From: Chloroflexota bacterium
GTDB lineage: Bacteria; Chloroflexota; Dehalococcoidia; Dehalococcoidales; RBG-16-60-22
Direction of reading: 5' to 3'
NCBI GenBank assembly: GCA_022574315.1
Contig: JACZSH010000002.1
Coordinates: forward strand, 1 to 34,015
DNA length: 34,015 nucleotides
Part shown: positions 19,460 to 26,778 of the stretch, one piece after another
Numbering within the stretch: the first letter of the stretch is position 1
Layout: each line of letters opens with the position of its first letter
The notes under the pieces: model-generated
The model's database searches: none
The model's input: only the letters and a program-made list of their open reading frames with translations
What the model was told of the DNA's origin: nothing
Position numbers and translations under genes: made by a program

Positions 19460-19930
19460 TCACCATCGGTAGTGGGCAAAGGCACGGTTGGCCTCCGCCA
19501 TTCGGTGGGTGTCCTCACGCCTCTTGATAGTGGTTCCTTCTCCTCGCCAGGCATCGGTTAACTCGGCGGCCAGCCTGTCCGTCATTGACTTGCCTTTCCG
19601 GTCTCTGGCCGATTTAAGCAGCCAGCGTATCGCCAGAAAAAGACCACGCTCCGGCTGGACTTCCACCGGTACTTGGTAGGTGGCGCCCCCTACGCGCCGC
19701 GGTTTGACCTCCAGCAGGGGAGTGGCGTTTTTCACCGCCTGTTCTAAAGCCGTAACCGCATCTTTTGATACCTGCTGTTCCAGTCGTTGCAGGGCTTCAT
19801 AAACAATTCTTTCCGCCGTCCTCTTCTTCCCTTGCGTCATTACCTTGTTCACAACCTTGGCTACGGTGACGCTGTGGTACCTGGCGTCAGGGGCTATTTC
19901 TCTTTTTGTTGCTCGGGCTCTTCTTGGCAT
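19460..19930 (-). CDS. rpsG: 30S ribosomal protein S7
   Basis: S7 nucleates assembly of the 30S head and in E. coli represses the str operon. The 156-residue product starts MPRRARATKREIAPD, with NKVMTQGKKRTAERIVYEAL, KPRRVGGATYQVPVEV and the C-terminal HRMAEANRAFAHYRW. It follows rpsL by 23 nt and precedes fusA by 23 nt. Confidence 0.97.
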   Translation of the reverse strand: MPRRARATKREIAPDARYHSVTVAKVVNKVMTQGKKRTAERIVYEALQRLEQQVSKDAVTALEQAVKNATPLLEVKPRRVGGATYQVPVEVQPERGLFLAIRWLLKSARDRKGKSMTDRLAAELTDAWRGEGTTIKRREDTHRMAEANRAFAHYRW

Positions 19931-19953
19931 TCTGGGCTCCTGTTATTAGGCAA

Positions 19954-20376
19954 TTATCGTTTTTCTTTGACCATCTTGCTTCCGTACTTGCTGCGACCCT
20001 GCTTGCGATTGGCCACCCCGCTGGTGTCCAGAGCTCCTCGGATGATGTGGTAACGTACGCCGGGCAGGTCCTTCACCCTTCCGCCGCGAATCAGCACCAC
20101 CGAGTGCTCCTGTAGTTCGTGCCCTTCGCCGGGAATGTAGGCGGTTACTTCCATCATATTGGTCAGCCTCACCCGAGCGATTTTCCGCAGTGCCGAGTTA
20201 GGCTTTTTGGGGGTGGTTGTCTTGACCTGCGTGCATACCCCTCGCTTTTGCGGTGAGCCTTTGCCCTCGACCAACCGGTTCTTCAGCGCGTTGAAAGTAA
20301 AGCGCAGCGCCGGCGATTTGGTCTTCTTGATGACCTTTTTCCGCCCTTTTCTGATGAGCTGGTTAATAGTCGGCAA
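19954..20376 (-). CDS. rpsL: 30S ribosomal protein S12
   Basis: S12 controls decoding accuracy and is the target region for streptomycin resistance. I choose a TTG start at 20376, giving M(L)[13 protein letters not shown] and 140 residues, because the conserved N-terminus begins there and AGGAGG lies 6 nt upstream. An in-frame ATG at 20433 would add 19 unrelated residues encoded in the leader hairpin. Family motifs are [31 protein letters not shown] in part, [18 protein letters not shown] and RSKYGSK. The region before PQKRG is about 13-17 residues longer than in E. coli, like the Bacillus form. Confidence 0.96.
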   Translation of the reverse strand: MPTINQLIRKGRKKVIKKTKSPALRFTFNALKNRLVEGKGSPQKRGVCTQVKTTTPKKPNSALRKIARVRLTNMMEVTAYIPGEGHELQEHSVVLIRGGRVKDLPGVRYHIIRGALDTSGVANRKQGRSKYGSKMVKEKR

Positions 20377-20382
20377 TTGTCT

Positions 20383-20388
20383 CCTCCT
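20383..20388 (-). promoter_or_regulatory. Ribosome binding site that fixes the rpsL TTG start
   Basis: On the minus strand the bases read AGGAGG, followed after 6 nt by TTG at 20376-20374. This spacing supports TTG initiation of S12 over the upstream in-frame ATG codons. Confidence 0.85.
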
Positions 20389-20398
20389 GCCCCACAAT

Positions 20399-20440
20399 TT
20401 AATGGATGAGCCTTGGCTCATCCAACAAAACATTAGCCAT
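20399..20440 (-). other. Possible 13-codon leader frame before rpsL
   Basis: A short frame starting at an ATG in the rpsL leader would encode [13 protein letters not shown] and stop just before the rpsL binding site. It spans the leader hairpin. It lacks a convincing ribosome binding site, so translation is speculative. If translated, ribosomes would disrupt the hairpin. Confidence 0.2.
20403..20424 (-). promoter_or_regulatory. Perfect hairpin in the rpsL leader
   Basis: Ten-base arms TGGATGAGCC and GGCTCATCCA are separated by only two bases, forming a perfect palindrome-like stem 27 nt upstream of the rpsL start. There is no T-run, so it is not a terminator. It could be an r-protein control element, an RNA-processing or stability stem, or a DNA operator. 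Confidence 0.65.
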
Positions 20441-20499
20441 AGATGCCAGCTTCTGCTTCAGTCTATCGGCTAATTCTGCGTACCGGACACTAAGAATCA

Positions 20500-20529
20500 A
20501 GTATACTATATCAGCCATTGGGATGTCAA
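20500..20529 (-). promoter_or_regulatory. Sigma70-type promoter of the ribosomal superoperon
   Basis: On the minus strand a perfect -35 TTGACA (20524-20529) is followed by an 18-bp spacer and a -10 TATACT (20500-20505). Transcription would start near 20493, giving a leader of roughly 115 nt before rpsL. It is the clearest promoter in the window and precedes the whole ribosomal block. Confidence 0.85.
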
Positions 20530-20561
20530 CACTTTATACTCACCCGTAATCACTGGGTTGA

Positions 20562-20597
20562 TAAAAGCGTCCGGTTACCGGGGTGCCATCGCTTTTA
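20562..20597 (-). terminator. Terminator hairpin after the DapA-family gene
   Basis: Arms TAAAAGCG (20562-20569) and CGCTTTTA (20590-20597) pair around a GC-rich interior with a partial CCGGTAACCGG stem. It lies just after the stop of the DapA-family gene and just before the ribosomal promoter. The T-run is part of the stem, so it could act in either direction. Confidence 0.65.
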
Positions 20598-20605
20598 GTA
20601 TTAGA

Positions 20606-21595
20606 CTAGATTATGCCCATTTCCTCCAACGCCTCTTTGAGCTCTTGCTTCTCCTCGTCGGTCAAATCCTCTATCGGCAGTTGTCCGGGGTGATACGGGC
20701 CTCCCCTTAAGCCTACCAGGTCCATTGCTGATTTGCCTATTGTTATAAACATGGTAGGCGCTCTCAGCCACTCTGGAAAAACGGAAATGGACTCCCGCCT
20801 GCTGCAAGCCTTGGCCATGAATGTCCAGAGTGGAAAGGTTCTTTTCAAAGCTTCATGTGCCTTCTTGAAATCTCCTTCCTCGACTGCCTCGTAGATCGCA
20901 TAGCTTAGAGGTGGTGCGAAATTGGCAAGGAAACTTACAAAGCCTCGGTATCTGGTCCCGTAGGCAGCTGCCCCAACGTACTCGACCTCGCCCATTCCAG
21001 TGATTAGTATCATGTCTTCCGGGTCAATCAACATCGCTTTCCAGGCATAGGCAGCCGCATTTGGCGTGTTGTCCTTGGTGGCAACGATATTGTCGATTTT
21101 TGATAACCTCGCCATCAAGTCGGGAGGAATCATTGTTCCCGAAGTATCTGGATTGTCATATATCATTATGCTTATATTTACTGCATCGGCGACTGTCTTA
21201 TAGTATTGATACATTCCCTCCTTGCTTGCGTGGTGATAATAGGGGGACGCTACCATGACACAGTCTGCACCAACCTCTTTGGCGTACTTGGCCATCTCTA
21301 TTGTCCGCCTTGCAGCGGGCTGTGACACACCGGCGATCACGGGTATCCGTCCGGCGACAGTGTCAATCACCGTTTTAATGACCCTTTTTTGCTCTTCAAT
21401 CGTGTTTGCATAGAACTCCGCGGTGCTGCCATTCGTTATCAAAACCACGTCTTTATTGCCGTCTTTAGCAAAATCAACTATGAATTTAGTATTCTCTTTT
21501 ATCCCCTCTATATCCACCTCACCTTCCTTGGTATAAGGACATAGTTGCACAGGTACGATGCCTTTCAGCCTCTTCTTAAACTCTTTAGCAGTCAT
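20606..21595 (-). CDS. DapA/N-acetylneuraminate-lyase family aldolase
   Basis: Members of this TIM-barrel class I aldolase family form or cleave 2-oxoacids such as pyruvate through a Schiff base. The 329-residue protein has the lysine K174 in NIVATKDNTPN, the partner tyrosine Y146 in IYDNPDTSGT, and NGSTAE (55-60) where DapA has its GTTGE-like motif. It is longer than DapA (about 290) and the substrate motif is atypical, so lysine biosynthesis is not implied; a sugar-acid or hydroxyacid lyase is more likely. The start has AGGAGG upstream. Its bases are visibly more A/T-rich than those of lipA and the genes beyond. Confidence 0.88.
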   Translation of the reverse strand: MTAKEFKKRLKGIVPVQLCPYTKEGEVDIEGIKENTKFIVDFAKDGNKDVVLITNGSTAEFYANTIEEQKRVIKTVIDTVAGRIPVIAGVSQPAARRTIEMAKYAKEVGADCVMVASPYYHHASKEGMYQYYKTVADAVNISIMIYDNPDTSGTMIPPDLMARLSKIDNIVATKDNTPNAAAYAWKAMLIDPEDMILITGMGEVEYVGAAAYGTRYRGFVSFLANFAPPLSYAIYEAVEEGDFKKAHEALKRTFPLWTFMAKACSRRESISVFPEWLRAPTMFITIGKSAMDLVGLRGGPYHPGQLPIEDLTDEEKQELKEALEEMGII

Positions 21596-21711
21596 TGTCT
21601 TAAGTCCTCCTTAATTTACTTGCCAATTTTTCAGCACCCCTGAAAGTGGGCCGTGGTAGGGATGGTAACTTGGATACAGACTTACCGAAACGTACATATT
21701 ATCAGGCTAAA

Positions 21712-22506
21712 TTATACGTCAGCGAGCATTTCCCGTAGCCCTTTCCCTTGCAGCTGGCTCCACTGGTAGAGAATGGCCAGGTCAAAACCGATGCAGAAAT
21801 GCCTGACTCCCATCTCGATGAATTCTTTCGCCTCTTCGAAACTTTCTATTTCTACCCGGGGGTGAACCCTTTTTTTCAGCGCTCGTTCTATCATGTCTCG
21901 CTGCACCCTCATTATTTCCGGGCTGTTCATCTGCCCCGGCTTGCCGATGTTGATGGCGTAGTCGCAGGGGCCGAACTGGAGCATGTCCACGCCCTTGACC
22001 TCCATTATCTCGTCCAGTTGCTCCATGGCGGAGGCTTTTTCTATCATTACCGCAATGATGACTTCCTGCTGGGCTTTGACCCATGCCTCGCTACCCACCT
22101 CCACGAAATAACCGGCGCTTCGCCTCACCGCGCAGCCATGGACGCCGCCGTCCTCCGGGGTTGCCGGTTTCACCGCCCGGACGCATTCCCTGACCTCTTC
22201 CGCTGAGCGGCAGTCGCTGAAAAGTACATTCTGGATGCCGGCGCCCAGCGAGCGGGTGGTGATAAATATCCTCGGCTCCTGCTCCACCTTCATCATGGAT
22301 GACATTTGCGGAAACAGCTCCACCGCCCGGGCAAAGTTCTCCAGGTCGCTCAATCCCCAGGCGGCGTATTCACCACTCAGCTCGATATAGTCGAAAGCGC
22401 CCGAAAGGCCTATCACTTCCACTATCTGTGGCGAGACGGATATCATGTGCGTGCCTATGGTTGGCTTGCCGGCATCGAGCAGCTCTCTCAGCATGTTCTT
22501 TTTCAT
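21712..22506 (-). CDS. HpcH/HpaI-family class II aldolase
   Basis: This family (2-keto-3-deoxy-rhamnonate, 4-hydroxy-2-oxoheptanedioate and related aldolases) catalyses metal-dependent retro-aldol reactions yielding pyruvate and an aldehyde. The 264-residue protein has the expected metal ligands E156 (VMIEKASA) and D182 (GPCDYA), and an N-terminal GTHMISVSP segment. The exact substrate cannot be read from the sequence. It follows lipA by 34 nt, probably in the same transcript, and sits next to a second aldolase-fold gene. Confidence 0.88.
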   Translation of the reverse strand: MKKNMLRELLDAGKPTIGTHMISVSPQIVEVIGLSGAFDYIELSGEYAAWGLSDLENFARAVELFPQMSSMMKVEQEPRIFITTRSLGAGIQNVLFSDCRSAEEVRECVRAVKPATPEDGGVHGCAVRRSAGYFVEVGSEAWVKAQQEVIIAVMIEKASAMEQLDEIMEVKGVDMLQFGPCDYAINIGKPGQMNSPEIMRVQRDMIERALKKRVHPRVEIESFEEAKEFIEMGVRHFCIGFDLAILYQWSQLQGKGLREMLADV

Positions 22507-22540
22507 TCTGTACTCCTTATGGTATATTAATCTTTATTAT

Positions 22541-23401
22541 TTAGCTTTTCAATTCGGCGTAGATTTCGGTAGCTCTAAACGAGCTTCTTACCAGCGGTGC
22601 CGAGGCGACGCCTCTGAACCCCATGTTTTTACCCGCTTCCCGGTAGTCGGCGAACTCCTCAGGAGAAACGAACTTCACCACCGGGTGGTGCTTTGCCGAG
22701 GGCTGCAGGTACTGGCCGATGGTCAGCAGGTCGCATCCGGCGGCCCTCAGGTCGCGCATCACCTCTCGCACCTCCTCTCCGGTTTCCCCCAGCCCCAGCA
22801 TCAACCCCGACTTGGTCACGATTTCCGGGTCGAACTCTTTCACTTTTGACAGCAGTGCCAGGGAACGTCGGTAGTTTGCCTCCGGTCTTACCTCCGGGTA
22901 AAGGCGGGGCACCGTTTCGATGTTATGGTTGATGACTTCGGGGCGGGCTTTCACCACCGTCTCCAGCGCTTCCGCCGAGCCGAGGAAGTCCGGTATGAGC
23001 ACCTCGACGATGACACCCGGGCGGTTGTCATGCAATAGCCGGATTGTCCGGGCGAAATGCCCGGCGCCGCCGTCAGGCAGGTCATCCCTGGTCACCGAAG
23101 TGATGACCACGTAGCTTAGTCCCAGTCTGGCTACTGCTTCCAGCAGGTGTTGCGGTTCCTCTTCGTCCGGCAGGTCAGGGCATCCCTTGGGTACCGCGCA
23201 GAACGTGCAGTGCCGACTGCACACCTCGCCCAGGATGAGGAAAGTTGCCGTGCCCGCCGTGAAACACCCGCCGATGTTCGGGCAGTGGGCGCTCTCGCAG
23301 ATGGTGCCCAGCTTTAATCCGTCGAGCAGGTGTGCCATATTGGACATAATCTGCGGGTCGGCCGATGGTTGCTTAAACCAGGGTGGCAGTCTTCCGCTCA
23401 T
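22541..23401 (-). CDS. lipA: Lipoyl synthase LipA
   Basis: LipA is a radical-SAM enzyme that inserts two sulfurs into protein-bound octanoyl groups. The 286-residue protein has the auxiliary-cluster cysteines C35, C40 and C46 (CESAHCPNIGGC), the radical-SAM cysteines C61, C65 and C68 (CSRHCTFC), and the C-terminal RSSF motif (272-275) whose Ser ligates the auxiliary cluster. The ATG lies inside the end of lipB (29-nt overlap) with AAGGAAGG upstream. Adjacent E2 and LipB genes indicate its target is the 2-oxoacid dehydrogenase complex. Confidence 0.97.
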   Translation of the reverse strand: MSGRLPPWFKQPSADPQIMSNMAHLLDGLKLGTICESAHCPNIGGCFTAGTATFLILGEVCSRHCTFCAVPKGCPDLPDEEEPQHLLEAVARLGLSYVVITSVTRDDLPDGGAGHFARTIRLLHDNRPGVIVEVLIPDFLGSAEALETVVKARPEVINHNIETVPRLYPEVRPEANYRRSLALLSKVKEFDPEIVTKSGLMLGLGETGEEVREVMRDLRAAGCDLLTIGQYLQPSAKHHPVVKFVSPEEFADYREAGKNMGFRGVASAPLVRSSFRATEIYAELKS

Positions 23402-24107
23402 CGCCTTCCTTTATCGGTATATTTGTTTTCGGGATTATCTCTATTTGAAATATTTCGGCAAAATGGGCCAGCAGTCTTTCGGTCACCGTTTCCAGGGCTA
23501 CCTCCCGTCCCAATCGGCGGGAGATAGAGGTTGCCGTCCGGTCGGCAAAGCCACAGGGATAAATCAGCGAAAAATACTCCAGGTCCGTGTTTACGTTGAG
23601 GGCAAACCCGTGCATCGTTACCCACTTCTTCAGCCGGAGTCCGATGGCGGCGATTTCCTGGTTACCCACCCAGACACCGGGGTGGTTTTTATCCCTGCCC
23701 GACTCGATAGCAAAGTCCTTTAATGTTCTGATGATTACTTCTTCGAGGTTGTGGATATAGCGGTGGATGTCTTTTCCCCACCCCCGCAGGTCGAATATCG
23801 GGTAGCCTACCAGCTGCCCCGGGCCGTGATAGGTCACATCCCCGCCCCGGTCGATAAAGACCAGTGAAACCCCTTTTTGGGCTAACTCTTCCGGTGAGGC
23901 CAGGATATTTTCCAGCTTACCGGACTTGCCCACCGTTATCGTCGGCGGATGTTCCAGCAGCAGCAGCGTATCCGGTATCCGGCCGTCCAATCTCTCTTCG
24001 AGCAGTTGTCTCTGCAGGCGGTAGGCAGCCTGGTAACTGATTTGCCCCGGCTGGTAGACGGCGCACCCTCTCCTGTTCCCTTCACTCGCCCGGCTCAAAG
24101 GTTTCAT
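23373..24107 (-). CDS. lipB: Octanoyltransferase LipB, catalytic Lys replaced
   Basis: LipB moves octanoate from acyl carrier protein to lipoyl domains. The 244-residue protein has RGGDVTYHGPGQ (87-98), HGFALNVN and PCG with the acyl-accepting C175. In characterised LipB enzymes a Lys directly before the IAAIG-type motif forms a dyad with this Cys. Here the residue is Glu, E151 (codon 23655-23657, GAA), although lysines 160-161 are close by. The start overlaps the lpd stop as ATGA. Family assignment is firm; activity is uncertain. Confidence 0.93.
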   Translation of the reverse strand: MKPLSRASEGNRRGCAVYQPGQISYQAAYRLQRQLLEERLDGRIPDTLLLLEHPPTITVGKSGKLENILASPEELAQKGVSLVFIDRGGDVTYHGPGQLVGYPIFDLRGWGKDIHRYIHNLEEVIIRTLKDFAIESGRDKNHPGVWVGNQEIAAIGLRLKKWVTMHGFALNVNTDLEYFSLIYPCGFADRTATSISRRLGREVALETVTERLLAHFAEIFQIEIIPKTNIPIKEGDERKTATLV

Positions 24108-25510
24108 CTCTTTGACGGCAGGAAATGTATCGTTTCGCCGCTCACGTCCAGCGCCGCCTCTCGGAATGCCTCGGAAAGGCTGGGGTGGGAATGTATCGTG
24201 GCGATGATTTCCTGCGGCGTCACGTCCAGTTTCATCGCCAGGGTGGCTTCGGCAATTAGTTCCGTGGCTTGCGGACCGACGATGTGGACGCCGAGTATCT
24301 GGCCGTATTTCTGGTCGGTGACTATCTTTACCAGTCCCCGCCGCTCTCCTTTGATGATGGCCATGCCGTTGGCGGCGAAGGGAAATTTCCCTATCTGCAC
24401 CTGGTATTCCTGGGCTCTGGCGTCCGCCTCGGTGAGCCCCACGCCGGCCAGTTCCGGCAGGGTGAAAACGCAGCGCGGCACTACCTGGTAATCGATTGTC
24501 GTATCTTTGCCCAGGACGTTCTCCGCGGCCACGACCCCTTCTTCCATGGCGACGTAGGCCAGCATCATGCCGCCGACCGCGTCGCCGGCGGCGTAGATAT
24601 CGGGCACACTGGTGGCCATGCTTTCGTTTACTTTGATGGCGCCTTTCTCTACGGCTACTCCGGCTTCTTCCAGCCCCAGCCCGTCCAGGTTGGGGCGGTA
24701 GCCCACCCCGATGGCGACCACCTCCGCCACCAGTGTCTTCTCACCCTCGCCGGTAACCACGGTGACCGCTTTGCCCCCCGCCGCATCTTCGATAGCGCTC
24801 ACTTTGGCGCTCTCATATATTTCCACTCCGTCCTCTTTCAGGGCTTTACTCACCACCGCGGTTACTTCCACGTCTTCCAGGGGCAGGATGTGGGGTAGCA
24901 TTTCCACTATGGTCACTTTGCTGCCCAGCTTGGCCAGGATGGTGGCCATCTCCACGCCGATAACCCCGCCCCCGATCATCAGCAGGCTCTCCGGGACCCG
25001 TTCCAGGTCGAGCACGTCTTCCGCGCTGATTACGCCGCGGGGACTGTCCGCCCCCGGAATCGGCAGTGTTATCGGCCGGGCGCCGGTGGCGATGATTATC
25101 TTCTGTGCCTGAAGGACCTGTTTTTGCCCCTGCCCGTCGGTTATCTCCACCTGCATTGACGGCAGCAGCCGGGCGCGTCCGTTGATAACTTCGACCCCGT
25201 TTCCCTTCAGCAGGCCCTGGACGCCGGATACCAGCGTCGAGATAACCGTGCTCTTGCGCGCCATCATTTTGGCCAGGTCGATACTGACCCCGGTGGTGGT
25301 TATGCCGTATTGCCCGGCGTTCTTGATTGACTCGTAGAGCTCCACGCTGTGCAGCAGCGATTTCGAAGGGATGCACCCGTGATTCAAGCAGGTCCCTCCC
25401 AGCCTGTCCTCTTCGATGAGGGTAACCTTGCCTCCCAGCCGGGCGGCCCTTATCGCGGCGACGTATCCTGCCGGACCGCCGCCGATGATGATCAGTTCTC
25501 GTGTCTCCAC
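24104..25510 (-). CDS. lpdA: Dihydrolipoamide dehydrogenase (E3)
   Basis: E3 reoxidises dihydrolipoamide with NAD. The 468-residue flavoprotein has the FAD Rossmann motif GGGPAG (10-15), the redox-active disulfide C41/C46 in GGTCLNHGCIPSK, a second dinucleotide motif GGGVIGVEMA, and the C-terminal base in HSHPSLSEAFREA. The start is GTG with GGGAGG upstream. It lies 14 nt after E2 and overlaps lipB by 4 nt, so it very probably serves this complex. Confidence 0.97.
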   Translation of the reverse strand: METRELIIIGGGPAGYVAAIRAARLGGKVTLIEEDRLGGTCLNHGCIPSKSLLHSVELYESIKNAGQYGITTTGVSIDLAKMMARKSTVISTLVSGVQGLLKGNGVEVINGRARLLPSMQVEITDGQGQKQVLQAQKIIIATGARPITLPIPGADSPRGVISAEDVLDLERVPESLLMIGGGVIGVEMATILAKLGSKVTIVEMLPHILPLEDVEVTAVVSKALKEDGVEIYESAKVSAIEDAAGGKAVTVVTGEGEKTLVAEVVAIGVGYRPNLDGLGLEEAGVAVEKGAIKVNESMATSVPDIYAAGDAVGGMMLAYVAMEEGVVAAENVLGKDTTIDYQVVPRCVFTLPELAGVGLTEADARAQEYQVQIGKFPFAANGMAIIKGERRGLVKIVTDQKYGQILGVHIVGPQATELIAEATLAMKLDVTPQEIIATIHSHPSLSEAFREAALDVSGETIHFLPSKR

Positions 25511-25524
25511 GGTGTACCTCCCTG

Positions 25525-26763
25525 TTACGCGCTGATTAGCAACCGGTATGGGTTTTCCAGCAGCTTGATGACGCCGGCCATGAACCCGGCGGCCACCGCG
25601 CCGTCGATTACTCTGTGGTCATAGGTAAAATAGTAGGTCATTATCGGACGGATGACGATTTGCCCCTCCCTGACCACCGCCCGGTCGGTGATGGCGCCGG
25701 TGCCCAGGATGGCCGACTCCGGCTGGTTGATGATTACCGTCTCGAAGCGGTATCCGGCGCCGACGGCGCCCAGATTGCTCAGGGTGAAGGTGCCGCCGCT
25801 GATATCGTCCGGCTGCAGTTTCCCCTCTCTCGCCCTGGAAGCCAGCGCCTTTACTGTCTGGCTGATTTCTTTCAGTGATTTCCGGTCGGCGGCGGCGACT
25901 ACCGGGACAATCAGCCCCTCGTCCAGGGCGACGGCCACGCCGATATTGATGTCTTCCCAGATTTTCACTTCATTATCTATCAGGCTGGCGTTGATTGCCG
26001 GGTGCTCTTTGAGCGCCCGGGCGACGGCTATCACCAGTAAATCGGTGTAGGTAATGCGGGTGCCGAAGGTGCTTTCCTGCTCCACCAGGTCCTGACGCAG
26101 CTTGACCAGCTGGGTCATGTCTATCTCGCCCATGGCGGTGAGCTGGGCGGAGGTGGCCAGGCTGCGGTGCATGTGCTCGGCAATGGCCCCCCGCATCCCC
26201 CTGAGGGGTACCGTGCTCTTTACTCTCTTTTCACCGGGGGCGCCTGCCGGGGCGGCCGCCTCTTTGGGCCCCGCCGCTTTATCGGCAATCGCTTTTTCAA
26301 TGTCTTCCCGGATAATCCGGCCTCCGGGTCCCGTGCCGGTTACCTGCGTCACGTCGATGACGTGCTCCTCGGCCATCTTCCGGGCGACCGGTGATATTTT
26401 GACTCTTTCTCCCCTTCCGCCCGCGCTTACCGGTGGGGCGGCGGCTGCCTGGGGGGCGGCCTCGGCCTCGGCGGCCGGTGCCGGTTCAGGCTCCGGTTGG
26501 GCGGTTTGCAGGGCGGCCAGTTCTTCTTTCGATTCGGCAATCACGCCAATCGCCGAGCTAACCGCGGCCGTCTCGTCGGCATTTTTTACGATGTGGACAA
26601 AGCCGGCGGCCGGTGACTCCACGTCATACCTCAGCTTTTCCGTTTCAATCACCACCACCACCTGCTTTTCCTTTACCTGCTCTCCTTCCTGGACCTTCCA
26701 CTCAATGATGGTAGCGTCGGCTACCGCCATGCCTAAACGTGGTACCGTAATATCAGTTGCCAT
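25525..26763 (-). CDS. 2-oxoacid dehydrogenase E2 (lipoyl acyltransferase)
   Basis: E2 transfers the acyl group from E1 to CoA through a lipoyl arm. The 412-residue protein has one N-terminal lipoyl domain (about 1-78) with K43 in IETEKLRYD, an Ala/Pro/Glu-rich linker (about 85-115), a peripheral-subunit-binding domain (about 121-157, ISPVARKMAEE) and a catalytic domain with H383 and D387 in YDHRVIDG. Pyruvate, acetoin or branched-chain specificity cannot be separated by eye; the neighbouring AcoX-like gene favours the acetoin or pyruvate type. ATG with AGGAGG upstream. Confidence 0.95.
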   Translation of the reverse strand: MATDITVPRLGMAVADATIIEWKVQEGEQVKEKQVVVVIETEKLRYDVESPAAGFVHIVKNADETAAVSSAIGVIAESKEELAALQTAQPEPEPAPAAEAEAAPQAAAAPPVSAGGRGERVKISPVARKMAEEHVIDVTQVTGTGPGGRIIREDIEKAIADKAAGPKEAAAPAGAPGEKRVKSTVPLRGMRGAIAEHMHRSLATSAQLTAMGEIDMTQLVKLRQDLVEQESTFGTRITYTDLLVIAVARALKEHPAINASLIDNEVKIWEDINIGVAVALDEGLIVPVVAAADRKSLKEISQTVKALASRAREGKLQPDDISGGTFTLSNLGAVGAGYRFETVIINQPESAILGTGAITDRAVVREGQIVIRPIMTYYFTYDHRVIDGAVAAGFMAGVIKLLENPYRLLISA

Positions 26764-26778
26764 CTTTTCCTCCTGAGG

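Noticed and set aside
20377..20433. Longer S12 starting at the ATG at 20433
   Set aside because: The extra 19 residues are unlike any S12 N-terminus and come from the leader hairpin, while TTG at 20376 has AGGAGG at 6 nt and the conserved [10 protein letters not shown] directly after it.
21711..21716. TATAAT at the end of the HpcH/HpaI aldolase as a promoter for the DapA-family gene
   Set aside because: The hexamer overlaps the stop codon of the aldolase and no acceptable -35 lies 16-19 bp upstream, so it was not listed as a feature.
26102..26776. A long open frame on the plus strand opposite E2
   Set aside because: Its product is low-complexity Ala/Ser/Pro, has no family motif and mirrors the GC-rich codons of the intact E2 gene. 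Similar plus-strand frames opposite the ribosomal and metabolic genes were dropped for the same reason.
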